Below, piece after piece: positions 1-8,910 of a DNA stretch of 46,649 nucleotides (position 1 is its first letter; each line of letters begins with the position of its first letter). Position numbers and translations under genes: made by a program. This DNA is from a virus. The notes under the pieces are model-generated. The model ran no database searches. It was not told the origin of the DNA and worked only from the letters and a program-made list of their open reading frames with translations. The stretch spans positions 1 to 46,649 of IMG/VR virus record IMGVR_UViG_3300045952_000323; one strand, given 5' to 3'.

Positions 1-799
1 CCGCTGCATTCATCAGCTCCTTCCACTCAGCACTGTTCGGCTTAAAGCGGAGCTTTCCCTCCTTCAAGATATTAACCGTAAACTGGTCAATGTATTGTTG
101 AGCAGCTTCGAGTCCTGCCTCCGCTAGAATGTATTTCCCCGTAATGGCAGCTTTCGCCAGCAGCCCCGACTTGACCCCCGCATTGACAGCTGCTCGGTTG
201 ATGAGGGCAGGAGCTATACCGAGCCTCCTCGCAATTGACATCAGCGGCAGGACATCGAGGGCAGCTTTCGTGAAGGCACCAGGAAGGGTATTGGTCCAGG
301 TTGGCTCGAGTCCCTCCTGCTTAATCGCCTTCTCTGTCTCGCCCTTCTGCAACAGCAAGTCTGGAGCAAATGCTCCAACAATCGCCCCCACTGGTCCAGC
401 CAGCGCACCACCACCAACTGCTCCCGCAATGATCAACCCGATGTTCGGCGCATTCGTGGCAATCTCCTCCGCCGCCCACGTGGCGAAGTCTCCAACACTT
501 TCGACCTCGCTGAAGCTCCCAACCTGCCGCTTCCACTCCGCTGCCGCTCGATCCAGCTTCTCTGACGTATCCTCGAACCCTGTCGCCTCGGTCAGGAGGG
601 CCCCGGTCTGCAACGCCCCTCTCGCCACGCCCCGACCCAGGATGGAGAGGATCCCTGGCTCTTCCGCTGTTGACTTCGCAGCTGGACCCAGCTGGCGCCA
701 GTTCGGCTCCCTCAGCGCGGGGATCTTCAGCCCCGTCACTGGGTCAACTGTCGCCGGTAGTGATGGAACCTTAAGTCCCGTTTCGGGATCTATCAGCAT
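1..799 (-). CDS. Giant polyvalent virion protein, N-terminal part (open at window start)
   Basis: ATG at 799 lies 2 bases after the stop of the 411-aa gene upstream. The frame stays open for 266 codons to position 2 and continues in frame at the right window end (46,649 leftward), giving about 1,810 residues if the molecule is circular. The N-terminus has two similar short stretches (DPETGLKVP, DPVTGLKIP). Then come a charged segment, a glycine-zipper hydrophobic stretch (GAVGGGALAGPVGAIVGAFA, about residues 108-127), a helical region and a second hydrophobic stretch crossing the junction. These are features of large podovirus proteins ejected with the DNA. I infer an internal virion/ejection role. 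The enzymatic part lies in the section at 42,016-46,649. Confidence 0.75.
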   Translation of the reverse strand, partial: MLIDPETGLKVPSLPATVDPVTGLKIPALREPNWRQLGPAAKSTAEEPGILSILGRGVARGALQTGALLTEATGFEDTSEKLDRAAAEWKRQVGSFSEVESVGDFATWAAEEIATNAPNIGLIIAGAVGGGALAGPVGAIVGAFAPDLLLQKGETEKAIKQEGLEPTWTNTLPGAFTKAALDVLPLMSIARRLGIAPALINRAAVNAGVKSGLLAKAAITGKYILAEAGLEAAQQYIDQFTVNILKEGKLRFKPNSAEWKELMNAA

Positions 800-801
800 C
801 G

Positions 802-2037
802 CTACCTCGGACCCATCGGAACGTTCGCTGCTGCGCCCATTTGCCGCATATGCAGCCGAGCGAGGAGATACATCAGCTCGGGATCTACCGCTGCCGAAGC
901 ATCTCGCAATTGCTCAGCTTGCGCAATCGCCTCAGCAATCTCCTCTGGCGAAGCAGTCGGCTCTGCAGCTACCTCCTCGATGAACTTATACGGACCGGGC
1001 GGTGGAGGCGTGGTCCCGGCAACTGCCGTGGTCGGCTCCGGCGGAAGTGTTCCTGCCCTGGATTGTGCAGCTCGCCTCCTCACCTCTTCTGGCGCATCCG
1101 GGTTCATCGCAGTGATTTGCTGGAAGATCTCCTCCTCCGTCAGCTCTGGTTCTGGCGGAGTATAAGCAGGAACATTTACGCCAGCTCCTCTGAAGTACGT
1201 TGTCACCTTTTGCAAAGCATCCTGTAGAATAATCTCCGCATCTTCCGGCGTCTCAGCCAGCTCCATTGCTGTCTTCGTCTCCTTATTCACCGTAGCAAAG
1301 ACTGCTTTTGCCTCTTCCAGCCTCTGCTTTTGCGCCGCTGTCTGAGCCTCTGTGGAAGCAGCCGCAAGCTGTGCTTCGAGCAGCTGCATATCATGGCCAA
1401 GCTTCTGCTTCGCAAGGAGATGTGTCTGACCAGCCAGCTCGAGCCGTTTCTCCTCTAGATCCATCTCCGTCCCAAGGCGGCGCTCGGAGATATCAAGCTC
1501 CCGCCCCTGCAACGCAAGACGCTGCTCGGCCAGACTCATCTCCTTCCCCTGCAACCCAAGCCGCGCACTTCCCAGCGCCGCCTCAGTTCGAGCCTGCTGC
1601 GCAGCAATGTCTGCTCTTCTCCGCTCAACCTCTAGCGCCTCCTCCCCCGTCATCGTGCGGCGCTCTTCAGCTGTTGCACCACGCTCCGCTACGGCGACCC
1701 GGCGCGTAGCCAGCTGCTCCTCATTCGCCTGTCTGGCCCTTTCCCTCGCTGACTGCGACATCAGCCCCATCATGGCCATGCCATTTACAAGGGCCTGATT
1801 GACCTGCGCTACTGGCTCGAGGTTCGTCGGACGTGTCAAGGTAGAACCCATTGCGACGAGGAAGCCTAGAGCATTAGGGTCCTTTCCCACATCTGTGAAG
1901 AACTTCTGCCAGCCCGAGACTCGTTCCTGATGTTGCGCCTCCTGCATCGTCATCGGAGCAGTAGTCGGCGCCACCGTTGCAGGAGTAATCGGAACGTTCG
2001 GCTTCGGCGAAGGCAACGGAGGAGGCGCAATAGCCAT
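802..2037 (-). CDS. Coiled-coil internal virion protein (putative)
   Basis: 411 aa. The first 30 residues are proline/alanine/threonine-rich. A hydrophobic patch (GFLVAMGSTL, about residues 58-67) follows. A long uninterrupted stretch rich in E, R, Q, A and L (about residues 95-265) should form a coiled coil. The C-terminus is acidic and proline-rich. It lies between two other internal-type genes, directly before the giant polyvalent gene, with 2 bases between stop and the next start. By position and composition it fits an internal or ejection protein, but I recognise no specific family. Confidence 0.6.
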   Translation of the reverse strand: MAIAPPPLPSPKPNVPITPATVAPTTAPMTMQEAQHQERVSGWQKFFTDVGKDPNALGFLVAMGSTLTRPTNLEPVAQVNQALVNGMAMMGLMSQSARERARQANEEQLATRRVAVAERGATAEERRTMTGEEALEVERRRADIAAQQARTEAALGSARLGLQGKEMSLAEQRLALQGRELDISERRLGTEMDLEEKRLELAGQTHLLAKQKLGHDMQLLEAQLAAASTEAQTAAQKQRLEEAKAVFATVNKETKTAMELAETPEDAEIILQDALQKVTTYFRGAGVNVPAYTPPEPELTEEEIFQQITAMNPDAPEEVRRRAAQSRAGTLPPEPTTAVAGTTPPPPGPYKFIEEVAAEPTASPEEIAEAIAQAEQLRDASAAVDPELMYLLARLHMRQMGAAANVPMGPR

Positions 2038-2040
2038 CGG

Positions 2041-2319
2041 TTATCTCCCCACAGGAACGAGGAATTGACCCAGTCCTCCCGGCGCTACGACGCCCTGTGG
2101 GCCGGGGAGGGGACGACCTAGCAGGGCTTGCGCCAGATCGGCCTTGCCTGCGATCGCGGCGTCAGGTGGCCGCATCAGCTCGGGCTGTTGCTGGTTCAAC
2201 AGACCTCCGAGCTGTGTCATCGCGGCATATAGGTCCTGGATATCTGGAGCTGCAACTCCAGTCTGCGCTGCATTATTCGCCGCATCCATTTGCGGATTGA
2301 CAGGGGCAGCAGGTGGCAT
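2041..2319 (-). CDS. Small hypothetical virion-operon protein
   Basis: 92 aa, rich in A, P, Q and G. The region about residues 20-55 (IQDLYAAMTQLGGLLNQQQP) looks helical, and the last third is low-complexity PGPQGVVAPGG. It is encoded between two internal virion protein genes with only 3-12 bases on either side, so it is almost certainly co-translated with them. I recognise no domain. Confidence 0.5.
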   Translation of the reverse strand: MPPAAPVNPQMDAANNAAQTGVAAPDIQDLYAAMTQLGGLLNQQQPELMRPPDAAIAGKADLAQALLGRPLPGPQGVVAPGGLGQFLVPVGR

Positions 2320-2331
2320 CTTCTCTCTCCT

Positions 2332-3219
2332 CTAACCTAAGAGTACAGGTAGTGTTCCCGCGAGGGCACCAGCACCAGCACCTATTGCCATGCCGGGCGG
2401 CCCACCGAAGGAGCCTAGCATTGCGCCAGAGGCTGCCCCGGAAAGAGCTCCCCCAAGACCAGCGAGGAACGGATTTGCTCCCGGCATCGACGACTGCGAA
2501 GTGGTCTGCCCTCCATATCCTCCCTGAATGAAGTTCTGATACTGAGCGAGGTTCAGATACGGAAGTGCCTGATTGTAGTTATACTGTTGAATTGCCGAGT
2601 CAATAAGTGCCTGTTCATACGAGCGCCGTTGCGCACCCACCCCAGCGAGGGTCTGGGCCGGAGCCAGCTGCGCCGCCTGCACCGTTGGAGTCAGCGCCGT
2701 ACCCTTCGCCAACGCATCGAGGCCTTCGGCATACGCTCTCTCGTACATCTGTGCAGTGATGTCGCCAGCTGCTCGAGACGTTCTCCCCGCAGCCAGACCC
2801 TCCGCAATACCCTGACGATTGCTTCCATAGGCACCAGAAGTAACAGCCTCCCCTCTGATCGCGGGAAGCGCCGTCTCAGTCAGCTGCTCATAAAGGGGCC
2901 TAACAGCACCAGCCGCTGAGGCTCTCAGGTATTTGTTGCTCTCTGGGCTGAGAAGGTCCGGATTGGTCAGAAACTGCTGTGCTCTCGCAGCACTCCTGGC
3001 AACATCTGTCATTCCTCCTCTTGCCGTCCTCTTAGCCAGCCTCTGTCCTGCTTTCTCCGCTGGCGTGAACCCTGCAACATACTCTCCAGGATATGCCTCG
3101 GGCATTCCCTGCTTATACAGATCCTTCGCCTGGTTAAACAGGTACGTGAGGTAAGGCTTCTGTTGCTCCCACGGCTCTGTGGTCGTTGTCGCATCTCCAC
3201 CGCCACCGCCACCGGACAT
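2332..3219 (-). CDS. Internal virion/ejection protein with C-terminal glycine zipper
   Basis: 295 aa. It opens with a Gly-rich stretch followed by EPWEQQKPYLTYLFNQAKDL, a start seen in a widespread group of podovirus structural proteins. The middle is helical and alanine-rich (about residues 50-215). The last 45 residues are a glycine-zipper membrane-type segment (GGALSGAASGAMLGSF). Such segments are common in proteins injected into the cell envelope with the phage DNA. The start at 3219 follows the stop of the preceding gene at 3221. The role is inferred from position and membrane character. Confidence 0.6.
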   Translation of the reverse strand: MSGGGGGGDATTTTEPWEQQKPYLTYLFNQAKDLYKQGMPEAYPGEYVAGFTPAEKAGQRLAKRTARGGMTDVARSAARAQQFLTNPDLLSPESNKYLRASAAGAVRPLYEQLTETALPAIRGEAVTSGAYGSNRQGIAEGLAAGRTSRAAGDITAQMYERAYAEGLDALAKGTALTPTVQAAQLAPAQTLAGVGAQRRSYEQALIDSAIQQYNYNQALPYLNLAQYQNFIQGGYGGQTTSQSSMPGANPFLAGLGGALSGAASGAMLGSFGGPPGMAIGAGAGALAGTLPVLLG

Positions 3220-3220
3220 C

Positions 3221-3625
3221 TTAGCTCTCCATCACCGCCCAGCGAGGTGCATGGGCAAACCCCAGCTTCCTGGCAAGTCCAGGTCGAAGCACCGCCTCAA
3301 ACCCGCTCGCTCCCACATTCTTCGCATAGTCGAGCATTCGGTCTCGGAACTCATACAGCCACACCTCGAGGGGAGCAAACCCCGTCATAGCTAAGATCCG
3401 AACCCGAAGCATCTGTGGGTACTTCACATGCTCACATACGATTGCTGCTTGCCACACCGGTCCATCTGTCAAGATTACCAACACCAGCCGACCCTGCTCC
3501 AGCAGCTCCTTGATATCTCCGACCTCGAAGCCCCGATCGTTGAACGTCAGGCTCCGCTCGAGCCCCTCCCACACATTGCTGTTTAACCCTCTGATCCTAT
3601 CCGGAGGAATGGGAAAGATATTCAT
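3221..3625 (-). CDS. Degenerate GNAT-like protein, T7 gp13-like (putative)
   Basis: 134 aa from ATG 3625, whose ATG overlaps the TGA of the preceding gene (ATGA, 3622-3625). An in-frame ATG at 3637 is an alternative. The end, with EFRDRMLDYAKNVGASGFEAV followed by RPGLARKLGFAHAPRWAVME, matches the closing part of the acetyltransferase-like proteins found among podovirus internal virion genes (T7 gp13 type): a helix, an RxGLxRKLGF-type strand and a terminal aromatic strand. No clear acetyl-CoA P-loop is visible, so catalysis is doubtful. The call rests on the motif pattern and location. Confidence 0.5.
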   Translation of the reverse strand: MNIFPIPPDRIRGLNSNVWEGLERSLTFNDRGFEVGDIKELLEQGRLVLVILTDGPVWQAAIVCEHVKYPQMLRVRILAMTGFAPLEVWLYEFRDRMLDYAKNVGASGFEAVLRPGLARKLGFAHAPRWAVMES

Positions 3626-3873
3626 AGCTTTGCCCATGCTCCAGACACATACGCGTAATAGCCCTTCCCAGCTCCCGGGTTCCAGTTCGTCCCATCGGCG
3701 AACCTCACCATTCCTTCTCGGGGCTTAGCTGGCGCTACATGGGTAACTGACTTGAACGCAACCCTGTATTCATCCAGCTCTGTCATCACTTTCCGTATCT
3801 CGTCAGTCAGGAACGCAACTCTATCCTGAACCGAGCCACCTTCCGGAAACCCAACACCCACCTGCTCTGCCAT
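3622..3873 (-). CDS. Small tail-associated protein
   Basis: 83 aa. ATG 3873 overlaps the TGA of the nozzle-like gene (ATGA, 3872-3875), so translation is probably coupled; a longer frame back to 3954 is open but less likely. The N-terminal half is helical. The C-terminus has a GMVRFADGTNWNPGAGKGYY pattern followed by YVSGAW, a short beta module with the layout often seen at the ends of phage head or tail fibre proteins. The position among tail genes agrees with a structural role. The family is not identified. Confidence 0.55.
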   Translation of the reverse strand: MAEQVGVGFPEGGSVQDRVAFLTDEIRKVMTELDEYRVAFKSVTHVAPAKPREGMVRFADGTNWNPGAGKGYYAYVSGAWAKL

Positions 3874-5465
3874 CAGTTCCGTCCTCTCAGGTCCTGCTCT
3901 ATGAGATAGCCCGAGCAGGTCCAGGCTGTCGAAGTCATACAGCTGATCCGCCACGAGAGGAACCTAGTTCTTCGCAGGATCCACACCCGAACTCCCCTCC
4001 TCAACTTAAAGCGCTTCGGAGGAAACCAGTTGATTGGCTTGTCCTCTCCAACCTCGTCTCGATAGCCGAACTGGATCTCGAACTCCGTACCCATCGGCGC
4101 ATTAATCTGCGGAGCCATACTCCGGTAGAACTTGAAGTGATCGGGAGCAGGAATAGGATTACCGTCTTTGTCTGCGGTGAAGTGAAAGTCAGTTCGCTCG
4201 AGACTCTGCTCCGTCTCTGTCTCTCCCTCCGTATGCTCCGCATCGAACCTATATAGGGACTCGTCGCCAGCAGCCAATAGAATTCGAAGTCTCTTCGTAT
4301 TCGTAAAGGTGTTCCACGGAGCAATATCCGTTGCCCATACTCCCACTGCAGTATCCCAGGTATCCAGTGCATCTTGCGGAGTATAGGAGCCCTGAGCGAT
4401 ATAATGAAATCCGGACAGGTCATCCCGTGGAGCAAAGGTGTTGTCCGACCAGTTCCACGCCCACGCCCTGCTTACTTCGCTCTCTCCTTCAGGCGCAAAG
4501 CAAATGACGATCTCGTTATTGAAGTCGTCCTTATAGGTATAGGATTTTTGATAGTGCTCGGCTGACACCTCCCTAAAGAAGTCCCGAATGATCCTGCTAT
4601 ATCCGATGCTCTGCATCGAGCCCGATGTTCCCGAGTGGACAATAATGTCGTCCTGCGTCACCACAAAATGTCCACCTCCTCGAACCGACTGAATGCAATC
4701 CCTCGCCAGCAGCCCGCTTTCCCGAAAGATGTTGTTAACCTGGAATAGCTGCGACAGCGACTGGCCCCTGTAGGTTCTGAGTGTCCACGTACTATTCTCC
4801 TTATATACGATGAAGATCTCGCCAAGCTGCATACCATCAACGAGCTTGTCCGTCGTATCCGCTAGATCGAACAGCAGAACATCTCTGGTCGGATCAGCTT
4901 CGTCCCATGAGACAGGCAGCGCGCCGGGGTCGGCCGGGTGACTGACCTTCACAGTCCACGGCTTCACCACTCCAGCTACCACCATCCCAAGCACAATCAG
5001 CACTACTCCGAATGACCGCATCACGATAGCCCTGTGGGTGGGCGGCCAGTTCGGCAGATCGGTGAGGAGTTGAGATGCTGCAACCGGCGTCCACGCCTGT
5101 GGCACGTCAACTCCATTCGTGATGACAGGTATCCCGCTCAGCACTCCACCGGACCACCTGCCTGAAGCGCTATAGCCTCCCACCACCTTGCTGATGTGCT
5201 GGAGGGAACTTCCCGTCAAGGAGTAGACCTTCGTGTCGGTAGTAATCAGCCATAGCGGCCCTGCCGCTGTATCAACCGGCAGAAGCCAGTTCGGCGTAAT
5301 GCCTGTCGCGTTCAGCAGAAGAGCTGGATCTAGAACCCTATGATATGCCCCCCTTGCCAGCCGTACCCCGTTCGCATTCGAGAGGATGTTAGCGCCCAGC
5401 AGCTCGGGATTGATGTCACGAATGACACCTGGAGCACCCTGGAACCCTACAGCAAGCCTAGCCAT
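3873..5465 (-). CDS. Tail nozzle-like structural protein
   Basis: 530 aa. The start MARLAVGFQGAPGVIRDINP and repeated beta-rich blocks with W, G and polar turns are typical of the beta-propeller proteins that follow the head-tail adaptor in podoviruses (T7 gp12/tail tubular B role). The C-terminal pattern (RFLSWRI, then WTCSGYLIE, then GR) is the usual end of this type of protein and supports the stop at 3873 rather than an earlier frame change. It sits directly downstream of the adaptor gene, as expected. The function is inferred from fold-like features and synteny, not from a catalytic motif. Confidence 0.65.
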   Translation of the reverse strand: MARLAVGFQGAPGVIRDINPELLGANILSNANGVRLARGAYHRVLDPALLLNATGITPNWLLPVDTAAGPLWLITTDTKVYSLTGSSLQHISKVVGGYSASGRWSGGVLSGIPVITNGVDVPQAWTPVAASQLLTDLPNWPPTHRAIVMRSFGVVLIVLGMVVAGVVKPWTVKVSHPADPGALPVSWDEADPTRDVLLFDLADTTDKLVDGMQLGEIFIVYKENSTWTLRTYRGQSLSQLFQVNNIFRESGLLARDCIQSVRGGGHFVVTQDDIIVHSGTSGSMQSIGYSRIIRDFFREVSAEHYQKSYTYKDDFNNEIVICFAPEGESEVSRAWAWNWSDNTFAPRDDLSGFHYIAQGSYTPQDALDTWDTAVGVWATDIAPWNTFTNTKRLRILLAAGDESLYRFDAEHTEGETETEQSLERTDFHFTADKDGNPIPAPDHFKFYRSMAPQINAPMGTEFEIQFGYRDEVGEDKPINWFPPKRFKLRRGVRVWILRRTRFLSWRISCMTSTAWTCSGYLIEQDLRGRN

Positions 5466-5467
5466 CT

Positions 5468-6085
5468 CTACGTCTCATCAAGCGTCAAGTCGAGGTTCGC
5501 TTGGATCCTGGCCTCGTTCTCCGCGACCAGCCTGGCATGAGCCTCCTGCTCGTCCATTTGGAACACCTGGAGCATCGAGGGCTCGGCATACTTCGCGATG
5601 TTCAGGCCGGCCCTGGCAATAAGCAGATCCGGCGCATACTGAAGGAACTTGTTCTCGATATCTCCATGCAATCTCTCGTCCTTCCCGTAGTATCGGATGA
5701 TCAACTCATATGTCTGGTCTGGAACCGGGAACACATGAAGCTGATCACCGATCAGGTCGTAATGGGTAGGCATTCCAGTGCCGCGCCTGTTCATCCCGAT
5801 GTCGAAGCTCAGCTTCTGCAACAGTTTCACTGTCGTGGGCGACGGCTTCACCCACACAGATCCAGGCTCGTACTCCTGTAGGAACTGCGGATCTAGTCCT
5901 ACCAACGACGTGGAGCCTTGTTCGGTCACGTCCCGAAGCCCTGTCGTCACCAGGAACCAAGGCTTCTTCACAGACCGCTCGTAGAGCTCCTGTGCGAATT
6001 GCAGCTCGGCAATAATCCTGTCCTCCTCTCCTTCCATCCCGCCGAACCTCGACTGGATCAGAAAAACTGCTTCATCCCTTCTCAT
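5468..6085 (-). CDS. Head-tail adaptor protein (T7 gp11/P22 gp4-like)
   Basis: 205 aa from ATG 6085, which shares its A with the TGA of the previous gene; a GTG one codon upstream is also possible. The layout fits tail adaptors: an N-terminal helix with YERSVKKPWFLVT, a central LPxxFLQE-type segment, then PTHYDLIGDQLHVFPVPD and a YELIIRYY strand. C-terminal helices with PDLLIARAGLNIAKYA complete it. Such proteins bind below the portal and connect it to the tail nozzle, which is the next gene here. The family call rests on this pattern and gene order. Confidence 0.7.
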   Translation of the reverse strand: MRRDEAVFLIQSRFGGMEGEEDRIIAELQFAQELYERSVKKPWFLVTTGLRDVTEQGSTSLVGLDPQFLQEYEPGSVWVKPSPTTVKLLQKLSFDIGMNRRGTGMPTHYDLIGDQLHVFPVPDQTYELIIRYYGKDERLHGDIENKFLQYAPDLLIARAGLNIAKYAEPSMLQVFQMDEQEAHARLVAENEARIQANLDLTLDET

Positions 6086-6555
6086 CACATAGCTCCTGTC
6101 GAAGACGGTATAACTGTTAAGATCCCCGACCTGATCGTCTTCGGCAGCCCGCCGACCGTAGCCTTCACCTCCTGGTGATATACCCCGGACAGACCAAGAG
6201 TATCACCCGAAGCGAGCATCAATCGGACCATCCCTGGAAATAGCTGCTCCACCCCCGCTGGCGCATTCTTCTCGATGACGGACTCGGCTCCTCCCACCTC
6301 CGCCACCACCCACTTGATCTGCTGATCCGTCAGATCTATAGGCTCTCCTGCCGGATCTTTTACCTCCACCAGATACGTCCTCGCTTCTCCTTCGCGCACG
6401 GACACCACGAAGCTCATCAGGATATCCTCCTCCACCTCGGAAGGAATGATCTCAAGACCAAGCACCCAGTACGGCGCCTCTGGATCATTGAGAAACCCGG
6501 TCCCGTCGTCGAAGAAGTCCAGGTCATCACCGAAGGGCTCCTGCAATCCAGCCAT
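6085..6555 (-). CDS. Small beta-rich tail-associated protein
   Basis: 156 aa. The first 25 residues are acidic (FGDDLDFFDDG). The rest (about residues 40-150) reads as a compact beta sandwich with alternating hydrophobic strands and the phrase DPAGEPIDLTDQQIKWVVAE. This layout recalls the N-terminal domains of BppU-type baseplate/fibre proteins. It lies between the tailspike and the adaptor, overlaps the adaptor start (TGATG) and abuts the tailspike stop. A fibre-attachment role is a guess from context. Confidence 0.5.
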   Translation of the reverse strand: MAGLQEPFGDDLDFFDDGTGFLNDPEAPYWVLGLEIIPSEVEEDILMSFVVSVREGEARTYLVEVKDPAGEPIDLTDQQIKWVVAEVGGAESVIEKNAPAGVEQLFPGMVRLMLASGDTLGLSGVYHQEVKATVGGLPKTIRSGILTVIPSSTGAM

Positions 6556-8910
6556 TTAGGTCCCCGTCGGACAGTATTGATCAGGAACCATGAGGCCGAC
6601 CTGGCTAGGCAGCAGCTTCACCGGTGCCTCATACGGATGTGAGGTGGTTGTGCGGATTGTAGTCCTCTCTTGCGCCGGCGTGAAACCAAACTGCGTGGTA
6701 TGCAGAATGTAGTGCGGCTCACCTGCCAGCCTCGAATTCGCTTCGAGCACATTATCAATGGCGGACTGCCTGATACCGGCATCGGGATAGAAGCCAACCT
6801 CGATCCTTCCCGTATCCATCACGTTTCCCACCACGAGATTCCTTGCACACCGAGCGTACACGCCGATCCCATCAGGTTCTGACAACGCTATCGCTTCCTG
6901 CGTTGTAGCGTTTCCAGCCCTAATGTACATGATGTCCGGGCCGACCACCTTATTCCCGATCACCAGATTATCATCTCCCATTACCCGAATGTTGTCTCCG
7001 CCCTCGAACCAACAGCTTCGCAGCTCCGTATCTCGTGTAGTCCTGAATGTAACCTCGAGGTTCGTATTTAGGAAAGTGCAGAACTTCACCACCCATCCGG
7101 CACTCTTGATGGTGATAAGCTCGCCTTCGCCGCCCGCACTCGCTGGCTTCCTCAATATCCAGTCGGAGAACAAACAGTGAGTTATCGTAACAGTCTCTCC
7201 TCTCACCGGGTTCTGCAATCCAGGGACATTTGCATACGTACCGATAATCTCTGTTCCATTGATCCCCTCTACGTTCACGTCATGAAAGTAGCAACGATCG
7301 ATTAGAAGATTCCTTGCGTTGCCTTGACCGAAGAGGTTCCGAACATTGATCGGGTTATGTTGACTAAGCCCATTGGTGAACTCACTGAAATCGCAGTTAC
7401 TGATCCGACAATTCCGGAAATGCCTGCCGTTATTATCGCCCACCTGAAGTGCAGTGCCAGAGATTGTGCGGAACCGGCACCTCGCCACGCGATTGTTGTC
7501 TCCTGCCAGCACCACCCGGCTCTGGTTGAAATAGATCTTGGAGATTACCAGATGCTTACACACTCCTTCCGAGCCAACTCCATCTGCCAAAGTCCAGTTG
7601 GCGTTGTTGACAGTGACAATTCCGATATCTCCCACAAGCGGGTCAGGCTTCGGCCTCACGATCACCTTCGCCGCCGCTGTACCTGAGGCTCGGAATGTCT
7701 GAACTCCACCAGTATACGTCCCCGGAAGGATCAAAATGTTCCTGCCTGCCGGTGCATTAAGAATAGCTGCTGCCAGTGCTACTCCAATATCTCCACTCCC
7801 TGTCCCGATCTCCACCACATCTGCCGCGCTCTCATTGTAGCAGTTCTCGGCTCCGGTTGGCGGTGCAGCGACATCCTGTATCGTCATGTTCACCGTGGCT
7901 ATGTTACTCTCTCCGTTCGGATCGGTTATCTTATAGGCGAAGCTCCTCGCCGTCGTTGCTCCCACAGCTCCTGCAACGTACACAATATCCTTATTCGCAT
8001 CGGGTGTTGCGGTGTCTCCTCCACCTGGAGATGTAACCACTGTCACTGTCAGTCCTGACTTCGGTCCGGCGAAGGTATCATTCGCCACTACATTCAGGAC
8101 GGTTGTGGTACCCTCCTGCACCGTGAAGCTGTCACCTACGGCCTCCGGCAGCTCGACATGCTGAGCCAGCAAGAAGACCTCAGCTTCCGTGAGAATCCTT
8201 GGGAAGAGCGCAATCTCGTCTACAATTCCGTTGTAGTTGACAATGGCCCAGGGCGCTACTCCAATGGTAAGGGGATTGACATTGTTGATCCAAGCTGTCG
8301 TATATGCAGTATTCTTCCCGACATACTTCCCATTCACGTACATATCGAAGCCGGTGTTGTCAGCTCGGACGCAGACGTGGTAGATTTCCTCCGCCACTAC
8401 TGGCGAGCTCAACGCAAAGGACGCCGTATTCGATTGGAACTGAGCCTTAACTACGCCAGTCTCCTCCGTGAACACCGTAAAGTCGCCGTCATGTAGTCCG
8501 CTGGCGTCCTTCCCGATAATGATCTGGGACTCGTTCGGATCAATCAGCGCTGGCATTGTGTGCGCTCTGAACCAGAAGCTCAGGGAGAATGCAGCCAGCT
8601 GTAGCCCTGTATCACTGGCTCTCGATGCAATCGCAATGCCCCGCATGTCAACAGCTGTATCGCTGTCCGCTGGTAGACCTGGCGTGTCGTAGAGCGGCAG
8701 CCCTGCAAGAGAGAAATGCCGAGCACCTGGTCTGGTATCGGTCAGCACCGATCCGCCCAGCTCACCACACCGCCAGTACGCTAGCGGCGCTCCACCAGGC
8801 AACGTGTTCACAATCTCTGAATATCCGGTATTCGGTATGACCCGCGGTGTAGTGCCGATCGCGGAGGCTCCACCACCATTGGTCGCTGCGGACATTGCAT
8901 AAAAGCTCAT
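6556..8910 (-). CDS. Tailspike with LamG-like, cadherin-like and PL6-type beta-helix domains
   Basis: 784 aa. Residues about 85-250 look like a concanavalin/LamG fold (AFSLSFWFRAH, then FDMYVNGKYVG, then IVDEIALFPRILTEAEV). Residues about 255-345 resemble a cadherin/VCBS-type domain (VGDSFTVQEGTTTVLNVVAN, VTDPN-like turn). Residues about 355-720 form a right-handed beta helix with chondroitinase B/alginate lyase (PL6) flavour: ITIKSAGWVVKFCTFLNT and LRSCWFEGGDNIRVMGDDN. I infer receptor recognition and possible cleavage of an acidic surface polysaccharide. I cannot confirm PL6 catalytic Lys/Arg residues by eye. It abuts the small beta-rich protein downstream and overlaps the LamG gene upstream. 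Confidence 0.7.
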   Translation of the reverse strand: MSFYAMSAATNGGGASAIGTTPRVIPNTGYSEIVNTLPGGAPLAYWRCGELGGSVLTDTRPGARHFSLAGLPLYDTPGLPADSDTAVDMRGIAIASRASDTGLQLAAFSLSFWFRAHTMPALIDPNESQIIIGKDASGLHDGDFTVFTEETGVVKAQFQSNTASFALSSPVVAEEIYHVCVRADNTGFDMYVNGKYVGKNTAYTTAWINNVNPLTIGVAPWAIVNYNGIVDEIALFPRILTEAEVFLLAQHVELPEAVGDSFTVQEGTTTVLNVVANDTFAGPKSGLTVTVVTSPGGGDTATPDANKDIVYVAGAVGATTARSFAYKITDPNGESNIATVNMTIQDVAAPPTGAENCYNESAADVVEIGTGSGDIGVALAAAILNAPAGRNILILPGTYTGGVQTFRASGTAAAKVIVRPKPDPLVGDIGIVTVNNANWTLADGVGSEGVCKHLVISKIYFNQSRVVLAGDNNRVARCRFRTISGTALQVGDNNGRHFRNCRISNCDFSEFTNGLSQHNPINVRNLFGQGNARNLLIDRCYFHDVNVEGINGTEIIGTYANVPGLQNPVRGETVTITHCLFSDWILRKPASAGGEGELITIKSAGWVVKFCTFLNTNLEVTFRTTRDTELRSCWFEGGDNIRVMGDDNLVIGNKVVGPDIMYIRAGNATTQEAIALSEPDGIGVYARCARNLVVGNVMDTGRIEVGFYPDAGIRQSAIDNVLEANSRLAGEPHYILHTTQFGFTPAQERTTIRTTTSHPYEAPVKLLPSQVGLMVPDQYCPTGT

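Noticed and set aside
129-983. Long plus-strand frames opposite the late genes (e.g. 284 aa here)
   Set aside because: They are antisense shadows of the giant-protein and coiled-coil genes. They lack ribosome sites and have low-complexity S/P/A-rich products.
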